From Streptomyces sp. SA15 (GTDB lineage: Bacteria; Actinomycetota; Actinomycetes; Streptomycetales; Streptomycetaceae), in contig NZ_NTGE01000197.1 of NCBI RefSeq assembly GCF_002291145.1, positions 186,001-250,000 of the forward strand: a DNA stretch of 64,000 nucleotides, written 5' to 3'. Positions 23,156 through 31,833 of this stretch are shown here, in pieces. Position numbers and translations under genes: made by a program. How positions within the stretch are numbered: position 1 is the first letter of the stretch; each line of letters begins with the position of its first letter. The notes under the pieces were generated by a model that had not been told where the DNA came from, made no database searches, and saw nothing but the letters and a program-made list of their open reading frames with translations.

Positions 23156-24106
23156 ATGAGCACTGTGAACACGATGCGAGCGATCAGCCAGGACGTCCTC
23201 GGCGGCCCCGAGGTCCTGAAGACCGTGGAAGTGGAGCGTCCGCAGCCGCGCCCGAACGAGGTGCTGGTCCGGGTCCGCGCCGCCGGGGTCAACCCGACCG
23301 ACTGGAAGCACCGCGCCACCGGCGGCTTCCTCGGCGAGCCGCCCTTCGTACTCGGCTGGGACGTCTCCGGCGTGGTCGAGGCGGTCGGCATCGGCGTGGC
23401 CACGTTCCGGCCCGGCGACGAGGTCTTCGGCATGCTGCCGTACCCGTTCGGCCACGGCTCGCACGCCGAGTACGTGATCGCTCCGGTCCGCGCCCTCACC
23501 CACAAGCCGTCCCTGATCGACCACACGCAGGCGGGCGCGCTGCCGCTGGTGTCCCTGACCGCGTGGCAGGCGCTGGTGGAGACGGCCGACCTCCAGCCGG
23601 GTCAGCGGGTGCTGATCCACGCCGCGGCCGGCGGGGTCGGGCACGTGGCCGTGCAGATCGCCAAGGCCCGGGGCGCCTACGTGATCGGCACCGCGAGCGC
23701 GGGCAAGCACGACTTCCTGCGGCGGCTGGGCGCGGACGAGCTGATCGACTATCGGGGGACGGACTTCGTCGAGGCGGCGAAGGACGTGGACGTGGTCCTG
23801 GACACGCTCGGCGGCGAGACCTCCCTGCGCTCGCTGCGCGTGCTGCGGCCGGGCGGGCTTGTCGTCTCGATCCTGCCGGTCGGCTCGGACGACCTCTACG
23901 AGGAGGCCGAGCGACTGGGCGTACGGGCCGTCAGGATGCTCGTGGACGCCGACCGCGCCGGTATGAAGGCGATCGTGGATCTCGTCGAGAAGGGCGAGTT
24001 GCGCGCCACGATCGCGGGTACCTTCCCGCTGGCCGATGCCGCCGAGGCGCACGCGCTGGGCGACACCGGCCGGACGACCGGGAAGCTGGTCCTCACGGTG
24101 GACTGA
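23156..24106 (+). CDS. NADP-dependent quinone/zinc-less MDR oxidoreductase
   Basis: 316 residues of the medium-chain dehydrogenase/reductase family. The GroES-like N-domain has PRPNEVLVRVRAAGVNPTDWKHR and GWDVSGVVEAVGIGV. The Rossmann part holds LIHAAAGGVGHVAVQIAKARGA, the family AAGGVGxxxxQ fingerprint, followed by DYRGTDF. No zinc ligands are present. It reduces quinones, enones or similar electrophiles with NADPH. There is no clear ribosome site before ATG 23156, so initiation may be leaderless or weak. Divergent from the GlxA-family regulator. Confidence 0.92.
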   Translation: MSTVNTMRAISQDVLGGPEVLKTVEVERPQPRPNEVLVRVRAAGVNPTDWKHRATGGFLGEPPFVLGWDVSGVVEAVGIGVATFRPGDEVFGMLPYPFGHGSHAEYVIAPVRALTHKPSLIDHTQAGALPLVSLTAWQALVETADLQPGQRVLIHAAAGGVGHVAVQIAKARGAYVIGTASAGKHDFLRRLGADELIDYRGTDFVEAAKDVDVVLDTLGGETSLRSLRVLRPGGLVVSILPVGSDDLYEEAERLGVRAVRMLVDADRAGMKAIVDLVEKGELRATIAGTFPLADAAEAHALGDTGRTTGKLVLTVD

Positions 24107-24120
24107 TGCGGTGGACTGAT

Positions 24121-25227
24121 TCAGAACGTGAGCACGGGCTTGATGGCCTTGCCCGCGCCCATGTCCCGCACCGCCTGGTCGATGTCCGCGAACGGGTAGG
24201 TGCTGATCAGGCGGTGCAGCGGGAGCCGTCCCTCCTTCACCAGCCGGACCAGGGCGGGGATGAAGGTCTGCGTCTCGGCGTCGCCGAGGGTGAGACCGAC
24301 TACCTGCTTGCCGCCGAGCAACCCGTTGACGTCCAGGGCGACTTCGGTGCCGAACGGTGGGGCGCCGACGACGACCAGGGTGCCGCGGGCGGCCAGCGCG
24401 TCCACGCCCTGACGCAGCACGGCGACGCTGCCCGTGGTCTCCACGATGCCGTCCGCGCCCTGGCCGCCGGTGATCTCCGCGAGGGCCTCCACGAGGTCGG
24501 ACTCGCCCGCGTTGACGGTGTGCGTGGCACCCAGTTCGCGCGCCATGGAGAGGCGTTCGCCGACCTTGTCGACGGCGACGATCGTGGTGGCGGGGGTGAG
24601 AGCGGCGGCCATGACCGCCGACAGGCCTACGGCTCCGGCGCCCAGGACGACGACGGTGCTTCCGGTGACCGGCTTCAGTACGTTCCATACGGCGCCGACG
24701 CCGGTCTGCACACCGCAGCCCAGCGGGGCGATCGACTCCAGCGGTACGTCGGGGTCGACCTTGACGAGGCTGCGCTCGTCCACCAGGGCCCGCTCGGCGA
24801 ACGAGGACTGGCCGAAGAAGTGGCCGCCGAGCGGCTCTCCGTCGCGGCTGATGGTGCTGGTGCCGTCGGCCCGGCGGCCGCCGATGAGGTTCAGCGGCAG
24901 CCAGGTGGCGCAGTACGCCGGATGGCCGCCCCGGCAGTTGCGGCAGTCGCCGCAGGAGGTGAAGGACAGCACGACATGGTCGCCGGGCGCGACACCGGTG
25001 ACGGCCGGTCCGACAGCCTCGACGACGCCGGCGCCCTCGTGGCCCAGGACTCCGGGGAGGGGGAAGGGCAGTCCCCCGCCTGCGACGCCGAGGTCGGTGT
25101 GACACAGACCGGTCGCCACCATACGGACGACCGCCTCGTGCGGTCCGGGCTCGTCGAGGACGACATCGCTGAGGGTGAAAGGCGCTCCGCCGGACTCGAC
25201 GACGGCGGCGCGGGTGGTGAGGGACAT
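24121..25227 (-). CDS. zinc-dependent alcohol dehydrogenase, aryl-alcohol type
   Basis: 368 residues. Catalytic zinc ligands are Cys in ATGLCHTDLGV, His/Glu in LGHEGAGVVEAVG and a later Cys (CGVQTGVGAV). The structural zinc loop is complete (CGDCRNCRGGHPAYC). The NAD-binding fingerprint is VVLGAGAVGLSAVMAA followed by VAVDKVGERL, which indicates NAD. It matches class III/aryl-alcohol dehydrogenases that oxidise benzyl-type alcohols. Start ATG 25227 follows GGAG by eight bases. It lies downstream of an aldehyde dehydrogenase on the same strand, so the pair could convert an alcohol to an acid under MarR control. Confidence 0.93.
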   Translation of the reverse strand: MSLTTRAAVVESGGAPFTLSDVVLDEPGPHEAVVRMVATGLCHTDLGVAGGGLPFPLPGVLGHEGAGVVEAVGPAVTGVAPGDHVVLSFTSCGDCRNCRGGHPAYCATWLPLNLIGGRRADGTSTISRDGEPLGGHFFGQSSFAERALVDERSLVKVDPDVPLESIAPLGCGVQTGVGAVWNVLKPVTGSTVVVLGAGAVGLSAVMAAALTPATTIVAVDKVGERLSMARELGATHTVNAGESDLVEALAEITGGQGADGIVETTGSVAVLRQGVDALAARGTLVVVGAPPFGTEVALDVNGLLGGKQVVGLTLGDAETQTFIPALVRLVKEGRLPLHRLISTYPFADIDQAVRDMGAGKAIKPVLTF

Positions 25228-25269
25228 CGCAGGAACTCCTTGTTGATGGTGAGCCTCCGGAGCGCTCCA

Positions 25270-25337
25270 GCCGGGGTCGAGACCGCGACCGTGCTCGACC
25301 CTGCGGGCCTCCGCGCGCTCGCGGTCTCGACCCCGGC
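25270..25337. repeat. long inverted repeat (19-bp perfect arms)
   Basis: The left arm (25270-25288, starts GCCGGGGTCGAGACC) and right arm (25319-25337) are exact complements with a 30-base loop. It fills most of the 138-bp gap between the aldehyde dehydrogenase and alcohol dehydrogenase. There is no T-tract, so it may attenuate or stabilise the upstream message rather than fully terminate it. Confidence 0.7.
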
Positions 25338-25365
25338 GCGCTCCTACGGCTTGGTGGGCGCGCGC

Positions 25366-26820
25366 TCAGTCGAGCGAGACGACGACGGACTTGACCTTGG
25401 TGTAGGCGGCGAGCGCCTCGGGCCCGTACTCGCGACCGAAGCCGGAGTCCTTGACCCCGCCGAAGGGCACGGCCGGGTCGAGCATCGCCCAGTCGTTGAT
25501 CCAGACGATGCCCGCCTGGAGCCGGTCGGCGACGCGGTGGGCGCGGGCCAGGTTGGTCGTCTGGACGCCCGAAGCCAGGCCGTACGGCGTGGAGTTGGCG
25601 AGCGCGACGGCCTCGTCCTCGGAGTCGAAGGGCTGCACGGTGAGGACCGGGCCGAAGATCTCCTCCTGGACGACCCGGGAGTCGTTCGGCAGGTCGGCGA
25701 TCACGGTGGGCTTGTAGTAGTAGCCTCCGTCGAGGTCGAGCCGTTCGCCGCCGCAGACGATCCGGCCGCCCTCCTTGCGGGCCAGCTCGACGTACTCCTC
25801 GACCTTCTTCAGGTGCTTCTCCCCCGCCATCGGTCCGACGACCGTCTCGGGCCGGCGGGGGTCGCCGACCGGCACGCCGGGGACGGCGTCGGCGAGGATG
25901 CCGAGCAGGGTGCTGTACACCGAGCGCGCCACCAGCAGCCGCGGGCCGCCCATGCAGAACTGGCCGGTGTTGAAGACGAAGCCCTTGATGACCGCGCCGA
26001 CCGCCTTCTCCAGGTCGGCGTCCTCGAAGACGACGTGGGCCGCGTTGCCGCCGAGCTCCATGGTGACGGGCTTGAGCGACTCGCCGGCCACGCTCGCGGC
26101 GTGCCGGCCGACGGCGGTGGAGCCGGTGAAGGCGATCTTGTCGACGCCGGGGTGTCTCAGGAGCGCGTCGCCGGCGACCGGGCCGGTGCCGGTGACGACG
26201 TTGACCACGCCGTCCGGGACGCCCGCCTCCTGCAGCAGCCTGGCCATGAAGAGGGCGCTGAGCGGGGTCTCGTCGGCCGGCTTGTGCACGATCGTGTTGC
26301 CGGCCGCCAGCGCTGGGGCGATCTTGGAACCGGCCAGGATCAGCGGGAAGTTGAACGGCGTGATCGCGGCGACCACGCCGAGCGGCTCCTGCCGGGTGTA
26401 GGCGACGGCGTTCATGGGCGTGTCGCGGTGCGCACCGTGCAGGGAGTGGGCGAGGGCGGCGAAGTGCTCGTAGTCGTTGGCCGCGTTCGTCACGTCGACG
26501 GCGTGACACAGTGTGATCGGCTTGCCCACGTCGAGGCTCTCCAGCCGGGCGAGCTCGTCGGCGTTCTCGCGGATCAGTTCGGCGACGCGGTGCAGGATCC
26601 GGCCGCGTTCCCGGCCGCTCAGCCCGGACCAGGCGCCGCCGTCGTAGGCCTCGCGGGCGGCGCGTACGGCCGCGTCGACGTCGGCGGCGCCCGCCGCCGC
26701 GACGGTGGTGACGACCGTGCCCCGGGACGGGTCGACCACCTCGGTGCGCGCTCCGTCCGCGGCCTCGCGCCACTGTCCCCCGATGAACAGCTGTCCGGGT
26801 TCGATCTCGAAGGTGGTCAT
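25366..26820 (-). CDS. NAD(P)-dependent aldehyde dehydrogenase (ALDH superfamily)
   Basis: 484 residues from ATG 26820, five bases after GAGGAG. Cofactor segment ITPFNFPLILAGSKIAPALAAGNTIVHKPADETPLSA, FTGSTAVGRHAA, catalytic Glu in TMELGGNAAHVVFEDADL and catalytic Cys in FVFNTGQFCMGGPRLLVARSVY are all present, ending with PFGGVKDSGFGREYG. It resembles gamma-aminobutyraldehyde or betaine-aldehyde type enzymes, but substrate cannot be settled. It is divergent from a MarR regulator with two operators between, and is followed by an alcohol dehydrogenase. Confidence 0.94.
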   Translation of the reverse strand: MTTFEIEPGQLFIGGQWREAADGARTEVVDPSRGTVVTTVAAAGAADVDAAVRAAREAYDGGAWSGLSGRERGRILHRVAELIRENADELARLESLDVGKPITLCHAVDVTNAANDYEHFAALAHSLHGAHRDTPMNAVAYTRQEPLGVVAAITPFNFPLILAGSKIAPALAAGNTIVHKPADETPLSALFMARLLQEAGVPDGVVNVVTGTGPVAGDALLRHPGVDKIAFTGSTAVGRHAASVAGESLKPVTMELGGNAAHVVFEDADLEKAVGAVIKGFVFNTGQFCMGGPRLLVARSVYSTLLGILADAVPGVPVGDPRRPETVVGPMAGEKHLKKVEEYVELARKEGGRIVCGGERLDLDGGYYYKPTVIADLPNDSRVVQEEIFGPVLTVQPFDSEDEAVALANSTPYGLASGVQTTNLARAHRVADRLQAGIVWINDWAMLDPAVPFGGVKDSGFGREYGPEALAAYTKVKSVVVSLD

Positions 26821-26855
26821 CACCACTCCTCAGCGTCATTGCCAAGATTTCAATG

Positions 26856-26904
26856 AACAGGTTTCCTGTTGGTTCGCAGTCTCTTTACAGACAGGTTTCC
26901 TGTC
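26856..26904. promoter_or_regulatory. two identical-core palindromic operators, ACAGG-TTT-CCTGT
   Basis: AACAGGTTTCCTGTT (26856-26870) and GACAGGTTTCCTGTC (26890-26904) are perfect 15-bp palindromes with the same 13-bp core, centres 34 bp apart. They fill the 103-bp gap between the divergent aldehyde dehydrogenase and MarR genes. They are very probably the binding sites of that MarR protein and control both directions. Confidence 0.82.
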
Positions 26905-26923
26905 AATGCTCTAGTGTGAACTC

Positions 26924-27361
26924 ATGCTCGACACTCAGGCAACCAAGGCGCCGCCGTCGCTCCTCTACATGGTGAAACAGGTGGAGCTCGTCGTGCGCTC
27001 CCACCTGGACGAGCTGGTCAAGCCGTCCGGGATCACCGCGCTGCAGTACACGGCGCTCACCGTCCTGGAGCGGCACGACGGACTGTCGGCCGCGCAACTG
27101 GCCCGTGACTCGTTCGTCACCGCCCAGTCGATCGCCGATCTCGTACGGTCCCTGGAGAGCCGCGGGCTGGTGTGCAGGGAGCGCAACCCCCGCAACCGTC
27201 GCGAGCTGCTGATCCTGCTGACCGACGCGGGTCGCGAGCTGCTCGCGGAGCACGAGGGGCCCGTACGGGAACTGGAGGAGCGGATGGTGCGGGACCTCAC
27301 GGCGCACCAGGCCCAGCAGTTCCGCCAGGCGCTCACCAAGGCCTGGCAGGCTCTGTCGTAA
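26924..27361 (+). CDS. MarR-family transcriptional regulator
   Basis: 145 residues. The winged helix-turn-helix runs from ITALQYTALTVLERHDGLSAAQLARDSFVTAQSIADLVRSLESRGLVCRERNPRNRRELLILLTDAGRELL, with the wing RERNPRNRRE and DxR-type loop. N- and C-terminal helices for dimerisation flank it. Two perfect palindromes lie directly upstream, between it and the divergent aldehyde dehydrogenase. Repression relieved by an aromatic or aldehyde ligand would be usual for this family. Confidence 0.93.
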   Translation: MLDTQATKAPPSLLYMVKQVELVVRSHLDELVKPSGITALQYTALTVLERHDGLSAAQLARDSFVTAQSIADLVRSLESRGLVCRERNPRNRRELLILLTDAGRELLAEHEGPVRELEERMVRDLTAHQAQQFRQALTKAWQALS

Positions 27362-27497
27362 GCAGGCCCTGTCGTAAGGCGACCTTCGCAATTCGAAGAC
27401 ATATGTCAATCGAACATGCTCAAATTCTGTCCATCGGGGGTAACTTGCAGGGCGGGGAACGGGTTCGGGCCCGGTGACGCTGGGAGGGGATGTCGTC

Positions 27498-27878
27498 ATG
27501 GAGCAGGAACCCGCACCGCTGACCCGGCATCTGCGCGTCCACCAGGACCGGGGACACACGGTGCTGGAGTTTCGCGGGGAGATCGACATCGCCGCGGCCG
27601 TGGAGATCATCCCGTACCTGGACCGGGTGACCGGGCGTCCCGACGTCCGCCTGGTGATCGACCTCAGCGGCGTGGAGTTCTTCGACTGCTCCGGATTACG
27701 CCTGCTTCACCGCGCCCGCACCCGGGTGCTCGACAACGGCGGCCGACTGCTCCTGGTCTGCACCCATCCGCTCACCCTGCGGGTCCTGCGCGTCACCGGG
27801 CTGTCCCGGCTGCTGCCCCCGATGCCGACGCTGGACGCGGCCCTGAGCCAGCCCGAGGCCGCGTCCGGTTCCCTCTGA
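27498..27878 (+). CDS. STAS-domain anti-sigma factor antagonist
   Basis: 126 residues from ATG 27498 (GGAGGGG upstream). One STAS domain is visible: HTVLEFRGEIDIAAAVEIIPYLDRVTGRPDVRLVIDLSGVEFFDCSGLRLLHRARTRV. The phosphorylatable Ser lies in FFDCSGLRLL, the same place as in SpoIIAA and BldG. The cognate anti-sigma kinase is not adjacent. A 10-bp palindrome GACATATGTC (27398-27407) lies about 90 bases upstream, but I found no convincing stress-sigma promoter. Confidence 0.9.
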   Translation: MEQEPAPLTRHLRVHQDRGHTVLEFRGEIDIAAAVEIIPYLDRVTGRPDVRLVIDLSGVEFFDCSGLRLLHRARTRVLDNGGRLLLVCTHPLTLRVLRVTGLSRLLPPMPTLDAALSQPEAASGSL

Positions 27879-27926
27879 CCGTCGTGCGCGTAGTGCCGTT
27901 CCCGTCTGTTTTCCCGTCTGTTCGGT

Positions 27927-28880
27927 CTATTCGGTTCGTGGCGCGTCGAACAGGGCGCTGACGGACTCACCGTTGTGAATACGGCGTACGGCCTCGGCGA
28001 GCGCCGGGGCGACGGTGAGGATCCGCAGCTTGTCCGTGCGCTCCTCCTCGGCCACCGGCACGGTGTTGGTGCACACGATCTCCAGTACGTCGGGCTGCTC
28101 GCCGATCCGCTTCAGCGCGCGGTCCGCGAACAGCCCGTGGGTGCAGGCGACCCGGATCGACCGCGGCCCCAACTCCCTCAGGCGTTCCAGGAGTTCCAGG
28201 ACGGTGCTGCCCTTGGCGATCTCGTCGTCCAGCACGATGACGTCCCGTCCGGCGACCTCGCCGATGACGGAGTTGATGCTGACCCGGTCGTCCGCGAACC
28301 GCTGTTTGGCGCCGGCGGCCACCTGGGCGCCGAGCATCCGGGCGAACGCGGCGGCCTCCTTGGCGTTGCCGAGGTCCGGCGAGACGACGGTGGTGCGGGT
28401 CAGGTCGTACTGCCGGAAGTGCGCGGCCAGTTCGCGCAGCGCGTGCAGGTGGTCGACCGGGACCGAGAAGAAGCCGTGGACCTGCGGCGAGTGCAGCGTC
28501 ATGGCCAGCACGCGGCTCGCGCCGGCCGCCACCAGCAGGTCGGCGACCAGCCGGCCGCCGAGGGAGATGCGGGGTGCGTCCTTCTTGTCGGAGCGGGCGT
28601 ACGAGTAGTGCGGCATGACCACGGTGATCCGGCTCGCGGACGCCCCGCGCGCCGCGTCGCACATCAGCAGCAGCTCCACCAGGTGCTCCTGGACCGGCTT
28701 GACCAGCGGCTGGATGAGGAAGACGTCCCTCTCCCGGCAGTTGGCCTGGAGCTGCACCTCCAGACAGTCGTTGGCGAACCGGCTGACCCGGGTGGGGCTG
28801 AGCGGCACCCCGAGATGCGCGCAGACCTCCCGGGCCAGCTCGGGGTGGGCATGACCGCTGAACACGGCGATGTCTCGCAC
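27927..28880 (-). CDS. prs: ribose-phosphate pyrophosphokinase
   Basis: 317 residues. The ATP-site motif DVFLIQPLVKPVQEHLVELLLMCDAARGASASRITVVMPHYSYARSDKKDAPRIS, the divalent metal site around LHSPQVHGFF and the PRPP loop VIVLDDEIAKGSTVLELL are all visible. It makes PRPP from ribose-5-phosphate and ATP. Relative to the usual housekeeping Prs the regulatory-flap sequence differs (YARSDKKDAPR is kept, but VDHLHALRELAAHF is unusual), so this may be a second, accessory copy. Start GTG 28880 follows GAGGAG. No purine or nucleotide genes are adjacent. Confidence 0.9.
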   Translation of the reverse strand: MRDIAVFSGHAHPELAREVCAHLGVPLSPTRVSRFANDCLEVQLQANCRERDVFLIQPLVKPVQEHLVELLLMCDAARGASASRITVVMPHYSYARSDKKDAPRISLGGRLVADLLVAAGASRVLAMTLHSPQVHGFFSVPVDHLHALRELAAHFRQYDLTRTTVVSPDLGNAKEAAAFARMLGAQVAAGAKQRFADDRVSINSVIGEVAGRDVIVLDDEIAKGSTVLELLERLRELGPRSIRVACTHGLFADRALKRIGEQPDVLEIVCTNTVPVAEEERTDKLRILTVAPALAEAVRRIHNGESVSALFDAPRTE

Positions 28881-29056
28881 ATGCGCTCCTCACATGATCA
28901 TTCCGGCTGCCGGGGCTCATGCTACGGGCCGGACGAAGCCCGGTCGCCGCGCCAGTGCGCCCTCCCTGCCTCCGTCATCGGTACCAATCGGCCAACGGAA
29001 CGGTCTGGCAAGACCTTTGGGGGGCATTGGCATCAGTAGGAAGGAGGGCCGTCGCC

Positions 29057-29719
29057 ATGACGACTCCCATCAAGGGCATGTCCAAGCGCATGCCCGGCTG
29101 GGCGAAGGTGGTGAGCGCCGTCGTATTGGTGCTCGTCGTGTTCTTCGCCGGCATCCGGCTGAGCGTGCTGCCCGGCCTCAAGGACCTGTTCGGTACACAG
29201 ACGCACGACCGTTCCGGTCCCGCACTGCTCGAGTCCATCCAGGACATCAGCCGTTACGACGCCGCCTCCGGCAACTTCCAGGTCGTCGTGGACCTGGAGA
29301 AGGACGCCAAGTTCCTGCCCGACGCGATCCGCGGCTCCCGCACCCTGTACGTCGGGGCGGGCACCGTCGACGCCTTCGTCGACCTCGGCAAGGTCGGCGA
29401 GAGGGACGTGACGGTCAACGACGACCGCACGTCCGCCACCCTCCGGCTGCCGCACGCGGCACTGGGCAAGCCGGCCCTCGACACCGATCGCTCCTACGCC
29501 GTCTCCAAACAGCGCGGTCTCCTCGACCGCCTCGGTGACCTCTTCTCGGACAACCCCAACAGCGAGCAGGCCGTGCAGAAGCTGGCCGTCCGGCACATCA
29601 GCGACGCGGCGAAGCAGAGCGAGCTGACCGAGCGCGCCGAGACCAATACCACGAACATGCTCCAAGGCCTGCTGCGTTCCCTCGGCTTCAAGGAGGTGAA
29701 GGTCAGCTACGCCGGCTGA
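29057..29719 (+). CDS. DUF4230 domain-containing membrane-anchored protein
   Basis: 220 residues, start ATG 29057 after AAGGAGG. One N-terminal membrane segment (VVSAVVLVLVVFFAGIRL) is followed by an extracytoplasmic DUF4230 domain: SGPALLESIQDISRYDAASGNFQVVVDLEKDAKFLPDAIRGSRTLYVGAGTVDAFVDL. The C-terminal part (LTERAETNTTNMLQGLLRSLGFKEVKVSY) matches the family end. The function is unknown. It converges with the antiporter operon, with adjacent stops (29717-29719 and 29720-29722). Confidence 0.9.
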   Translation: MTTPIKGMSKRMPGWAKVVSAVVLVLVVFFAGIRLSVLPGLKDLFGTQTHDRSGPALLESIQDISRYDAASGNFQVVVDLEKDAKFLPDAIRGSRTLYVGAGTVDAFVDLGKVGERDVTVNDDRTSATLRLPHAALGKPALDTDRSYAVSKQRGLLDRLGDLFSDNPNSEQAVQKLAVRHISDAAKQSELTERAETNTTNMLQGLLRSLGFKEVKVSYAG

Positions 29720-31483
29720 TCAGGCGTCGAGGACACCGGGCAGGGCCAGGACGCCGAGCAGGGTGGTGCCGACCAGCACCCAGGCCACGTAGTCCCCGAC
29801 GTGGCCGGACTGCAGACGCCTGAGCGGCAGCGCCCACTCCGGTGCGGCGAGCAGCTTCGGGCGATTGACGGCCACGGCCGCGAGGCCCACGGCCAGAGTG
29901 GCCGAGGCCAGGCCCAGCAGGATGCCGACCGGGGTCCAGTGCACGGGGGCGACCACGACCCCACCGGACCCGGCTTCGTTCACGGCGTGCGATACGACGT
30001 CGGCGAAGCCGGGTGCCAGTCCGACGGCGAGCGCCCCGGCGAGCAGTACCGCGGGGACCGTCGTCATGGTGTCGGGGATCCGGCCGAGCCGGTGCCGGGT
30101 CTCGGGCCGCTCGCCGGAACCGGTCGTCTCGTACGCGTCGCCCTCCTCGGGCGCGGGGCCCAGGCCGAGAAAGACGCGTGCGGCGACCCGCAGCACCGCT
30201 CCGGCGGTGACCGCGGTCGCCACGACGTAGAGCACGGTGAGCGGGCCGCCCACGGCCTCCTCCGTGACGGACTTGCCGAGCGCCGTGCCGAACGGCGGCA
30301 GCCCCGCGAGGCCCAGGGCCGCCACGGCGAACAGCACGGCCACACCGCGCAGCCCCCGGGCCCTGCCGTGCAGCGCGTGTTCGTCGACGCTGCCGTACCG
30401 GTCGAGGAGGATGCCGGTGCAGGCGAACAGGGAGGCCTTCACCCCGGCGTGGCCCAGCAGGTACAGGGCGATCCCGTCGTCGGCCTCGGGCGTCAGGACG
30501 CCGATGCCGACCACGAACAGGCCCATGTGGGCGACCGTCGAGTACGCCAGCAGCCGCTTGATGTGCCTCTGGTACCAGCACATCAGGGCGCCGACCGCCG
30601 CCGTCAGCGCGCCCAGCACGACCAGCGCCCGTTCGAAGTTCTCGGCCGGAACCCCACCGGGCCCGGAGAACACGGTGCCGTACACGCGCCACACGCCGTA
30701 CACGCCGAGCTCGACCATCACGCCCGACAGCAGCATGCACACGGGCGTGGGCGCGACGGCGTGCGCGTCCGGCAGCCAGAAGTGGAAGGGCACGGCGGCC
30801 GCCTTGACCAGCAGTCCGGTCAGGACCAGGACGAAGGCGGCGAGGACCAGCGCGTCGGGTTCGCCGTGCGCGTCGAGCCCCCGCCCGATCTGCGTCATCG
30901 CCAGCTCGCCGGTACGGCCGTACAGGAGCCCGATCCCCATCAGCATCGCGTACGCGCCGAGGGAGTTGACGACCGCGAAGGTCAACGCCCCCTGCACGGC
31001 CCTGGCCTCCTCGACCCGGTGGCCGGTCAGCGCGTACGCGACGACGCTCATCAGCTCGAACCACACGAAGGCGTTGAACAGGTCGCCCGCGACGGCGAAT
31101 CCGCACATGCCCGCCTGGAAGAGCAGCATCAGCGCGGGGAACGAACCGGCGTGGCGGCGCGGCGGTTCGTCGAAGTAGTGCCAGGAGTACGCCAGGGCCG
31201 CCAGGGTCAGCAGCGAGGCGAGGGCCGCCATGCCGAGGCCGGGTCCGTCCCCGACCAGGACGATGCCGACACTATGGCCGTTGACGGGCACCCAGCCGCC
31301 GACCCACTCGACCATGGGCGGCGAGGAGTTCAGGAGCAGCACGAGCGCGAGCGCGGCCGTGCCGCCGGAGACGGCGCAGCCCACCGACTCGGCGACGACG
31401 CGGGGCACGCGGCGGCCGCAGGCCACGAGCAGGGCGGCCCCGAGCAGGGGGACGGCGACGAGGAGCGGCAGCAGGTCGTTCAT
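29720..31483 (-). CDS. mnhD: Mrp/Mnh-type antiporter subunit D (NuoN/NuoL-like)
   Basis: 587 residues from ATG 31483, with about fourteen membrane helices. Proton-channel features of the NuoL/M/N family are present: ELMSVVAYALTG (broken-helix Glu), KAAAVPFHFWLPDAHAVAPTPV (TM7-8 Lys and His), and RHIKRLLAYSTVAHMGLFVVGIG, with GHAGVKASLFACTGILL. It is the only large proton-channel subunit of this operon; no MnhA gene accompanies it. It would form the ion-translocating core. It overlaps the MnhC stop by one base (TGATG). Confidence 0.93.
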   Translation of the reverse strand: MNDLLPLLVAVPLLGAALLVACGRRVPRVVAESVGCAVSGGTAALALVLLLNSSPPMVEWVGGWVPVNGHSVGIVLVGDGPGLGMAALASLLTLAALAYSWHYFDEPPRRHAGSFPALMLLFQAGMCGFAVAGDLFNAFVWFELMSVVAYALTGHRVEEARAVQGALTFAVVNSLGAYAMLMGIGLLYGRTGELAMTQIGRGLDAHGEPDALVLAAFVLVLTGLLVKAAAVPFHFWLPDAHAVAPTPVCMLLSGVMVELGVYGVWRVYGTVFSGPGGVPAENFERALVVLGALTAAVGALMCWYQRHIKRLLAYSTVAHMGLFVVGIGVLTPEADDGIALYLLGHAGVKASLFACTGILLDRYGSVDEHALHGRARGLRGVAVLFAVAALGLAGLPPFGTALGKSVTEEAVGGPLTVLYVVATAVTAGAVLRVAARVFLGLGPAPEEGDAYETTGSGERPETRHRLGRIPDTMTTVPAVLLAGALAVGLAPGFADVVSHAVNEAGSGGVVVAPVHWTPVGILLGLASATLAVGLAAVAVNRPKLLAAPEWALPLRRLQSGHVGDYVAWVLVGTTLLGVLALPGVLDA

Positions 31484-31833
31484 CAGCCGCGCAGCTCGGA
31501 GAGTTCGTCGGGATCGAGCGTGCCGTGGCGTTTGGCGATCTGCACGACGAGTGCGAGCAGCAGGGCGGTGACGGTGGCGCCGACGACGACGTCGGTCAGC
31601 GCCAGGGCCTGCACCACCGGGTCGACCACCGGCCGGGAGCCGGGCTCGACGTCGGAGAAGACGGGCGCGGTGGCGTCGTCGCGGTAGCCGACGGCCAGCA
31701 GCAGGATGTACGTGCCGGCCTGGCAGACGGACAGGCAGCCGACGGCGTGGATCAGGTTGCGGCTGGTGGCCAGGCCGTGGCAGCCGGCCAGGAAGACCCA
31801 CACGGCGACCAGGTACGGCAGGACGTGCGTCAC
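31483..31833 (-). CDS. mnhC: Mrp/Mnh-type subunit C (NuoK-like)
   Basis: 116 residues with three membrane helices (LPYLVAVWVFLAGCHGLAT, NLIHAVGCLSVCQAGTYILLLAVGY, and VVDPVVQALALTDVVVGATVTALLLALVVQIAKR). The ALTDVVVGATVTALLLAL block is typical of MnhC and NuoK. Translation is coupled to MnhB upstream (ATGA overlap) and to MnhD downstream. It contributes to the transmembrane proton pathway. Confidence 0.92.
   Translation of the reverse strand: MTHVLPYLVAVWVFLAGCHGLATSRNLIHAVGCLSVCQAGTYILLLAVGYRDDATAPVFSDVEPGSRPVVDPVVQALALTDVVVGATVTALLLALVVQIAKRHGTLDPDELSELRG

Noticed and set aside
21565..26856. A very long plus-strand open frame (about 1760 codons) spanning several genes
   Set aside because: It runs antisense or out of frame to clearly recognised genes (TetR, GlxA, oxidoreductases, aldehyde dehydrogenase). 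High GC content removes stop codons in such frames; its translation is low-complexity Arg/Ala/Gly.
27398..27443. Sigma-B-type promoter before the STAS gene (GGGTAA at 27438)
   Set aside because: No GNNT element occurs 14-16 bases upstream of GGGTAA, so the consensus is not met.
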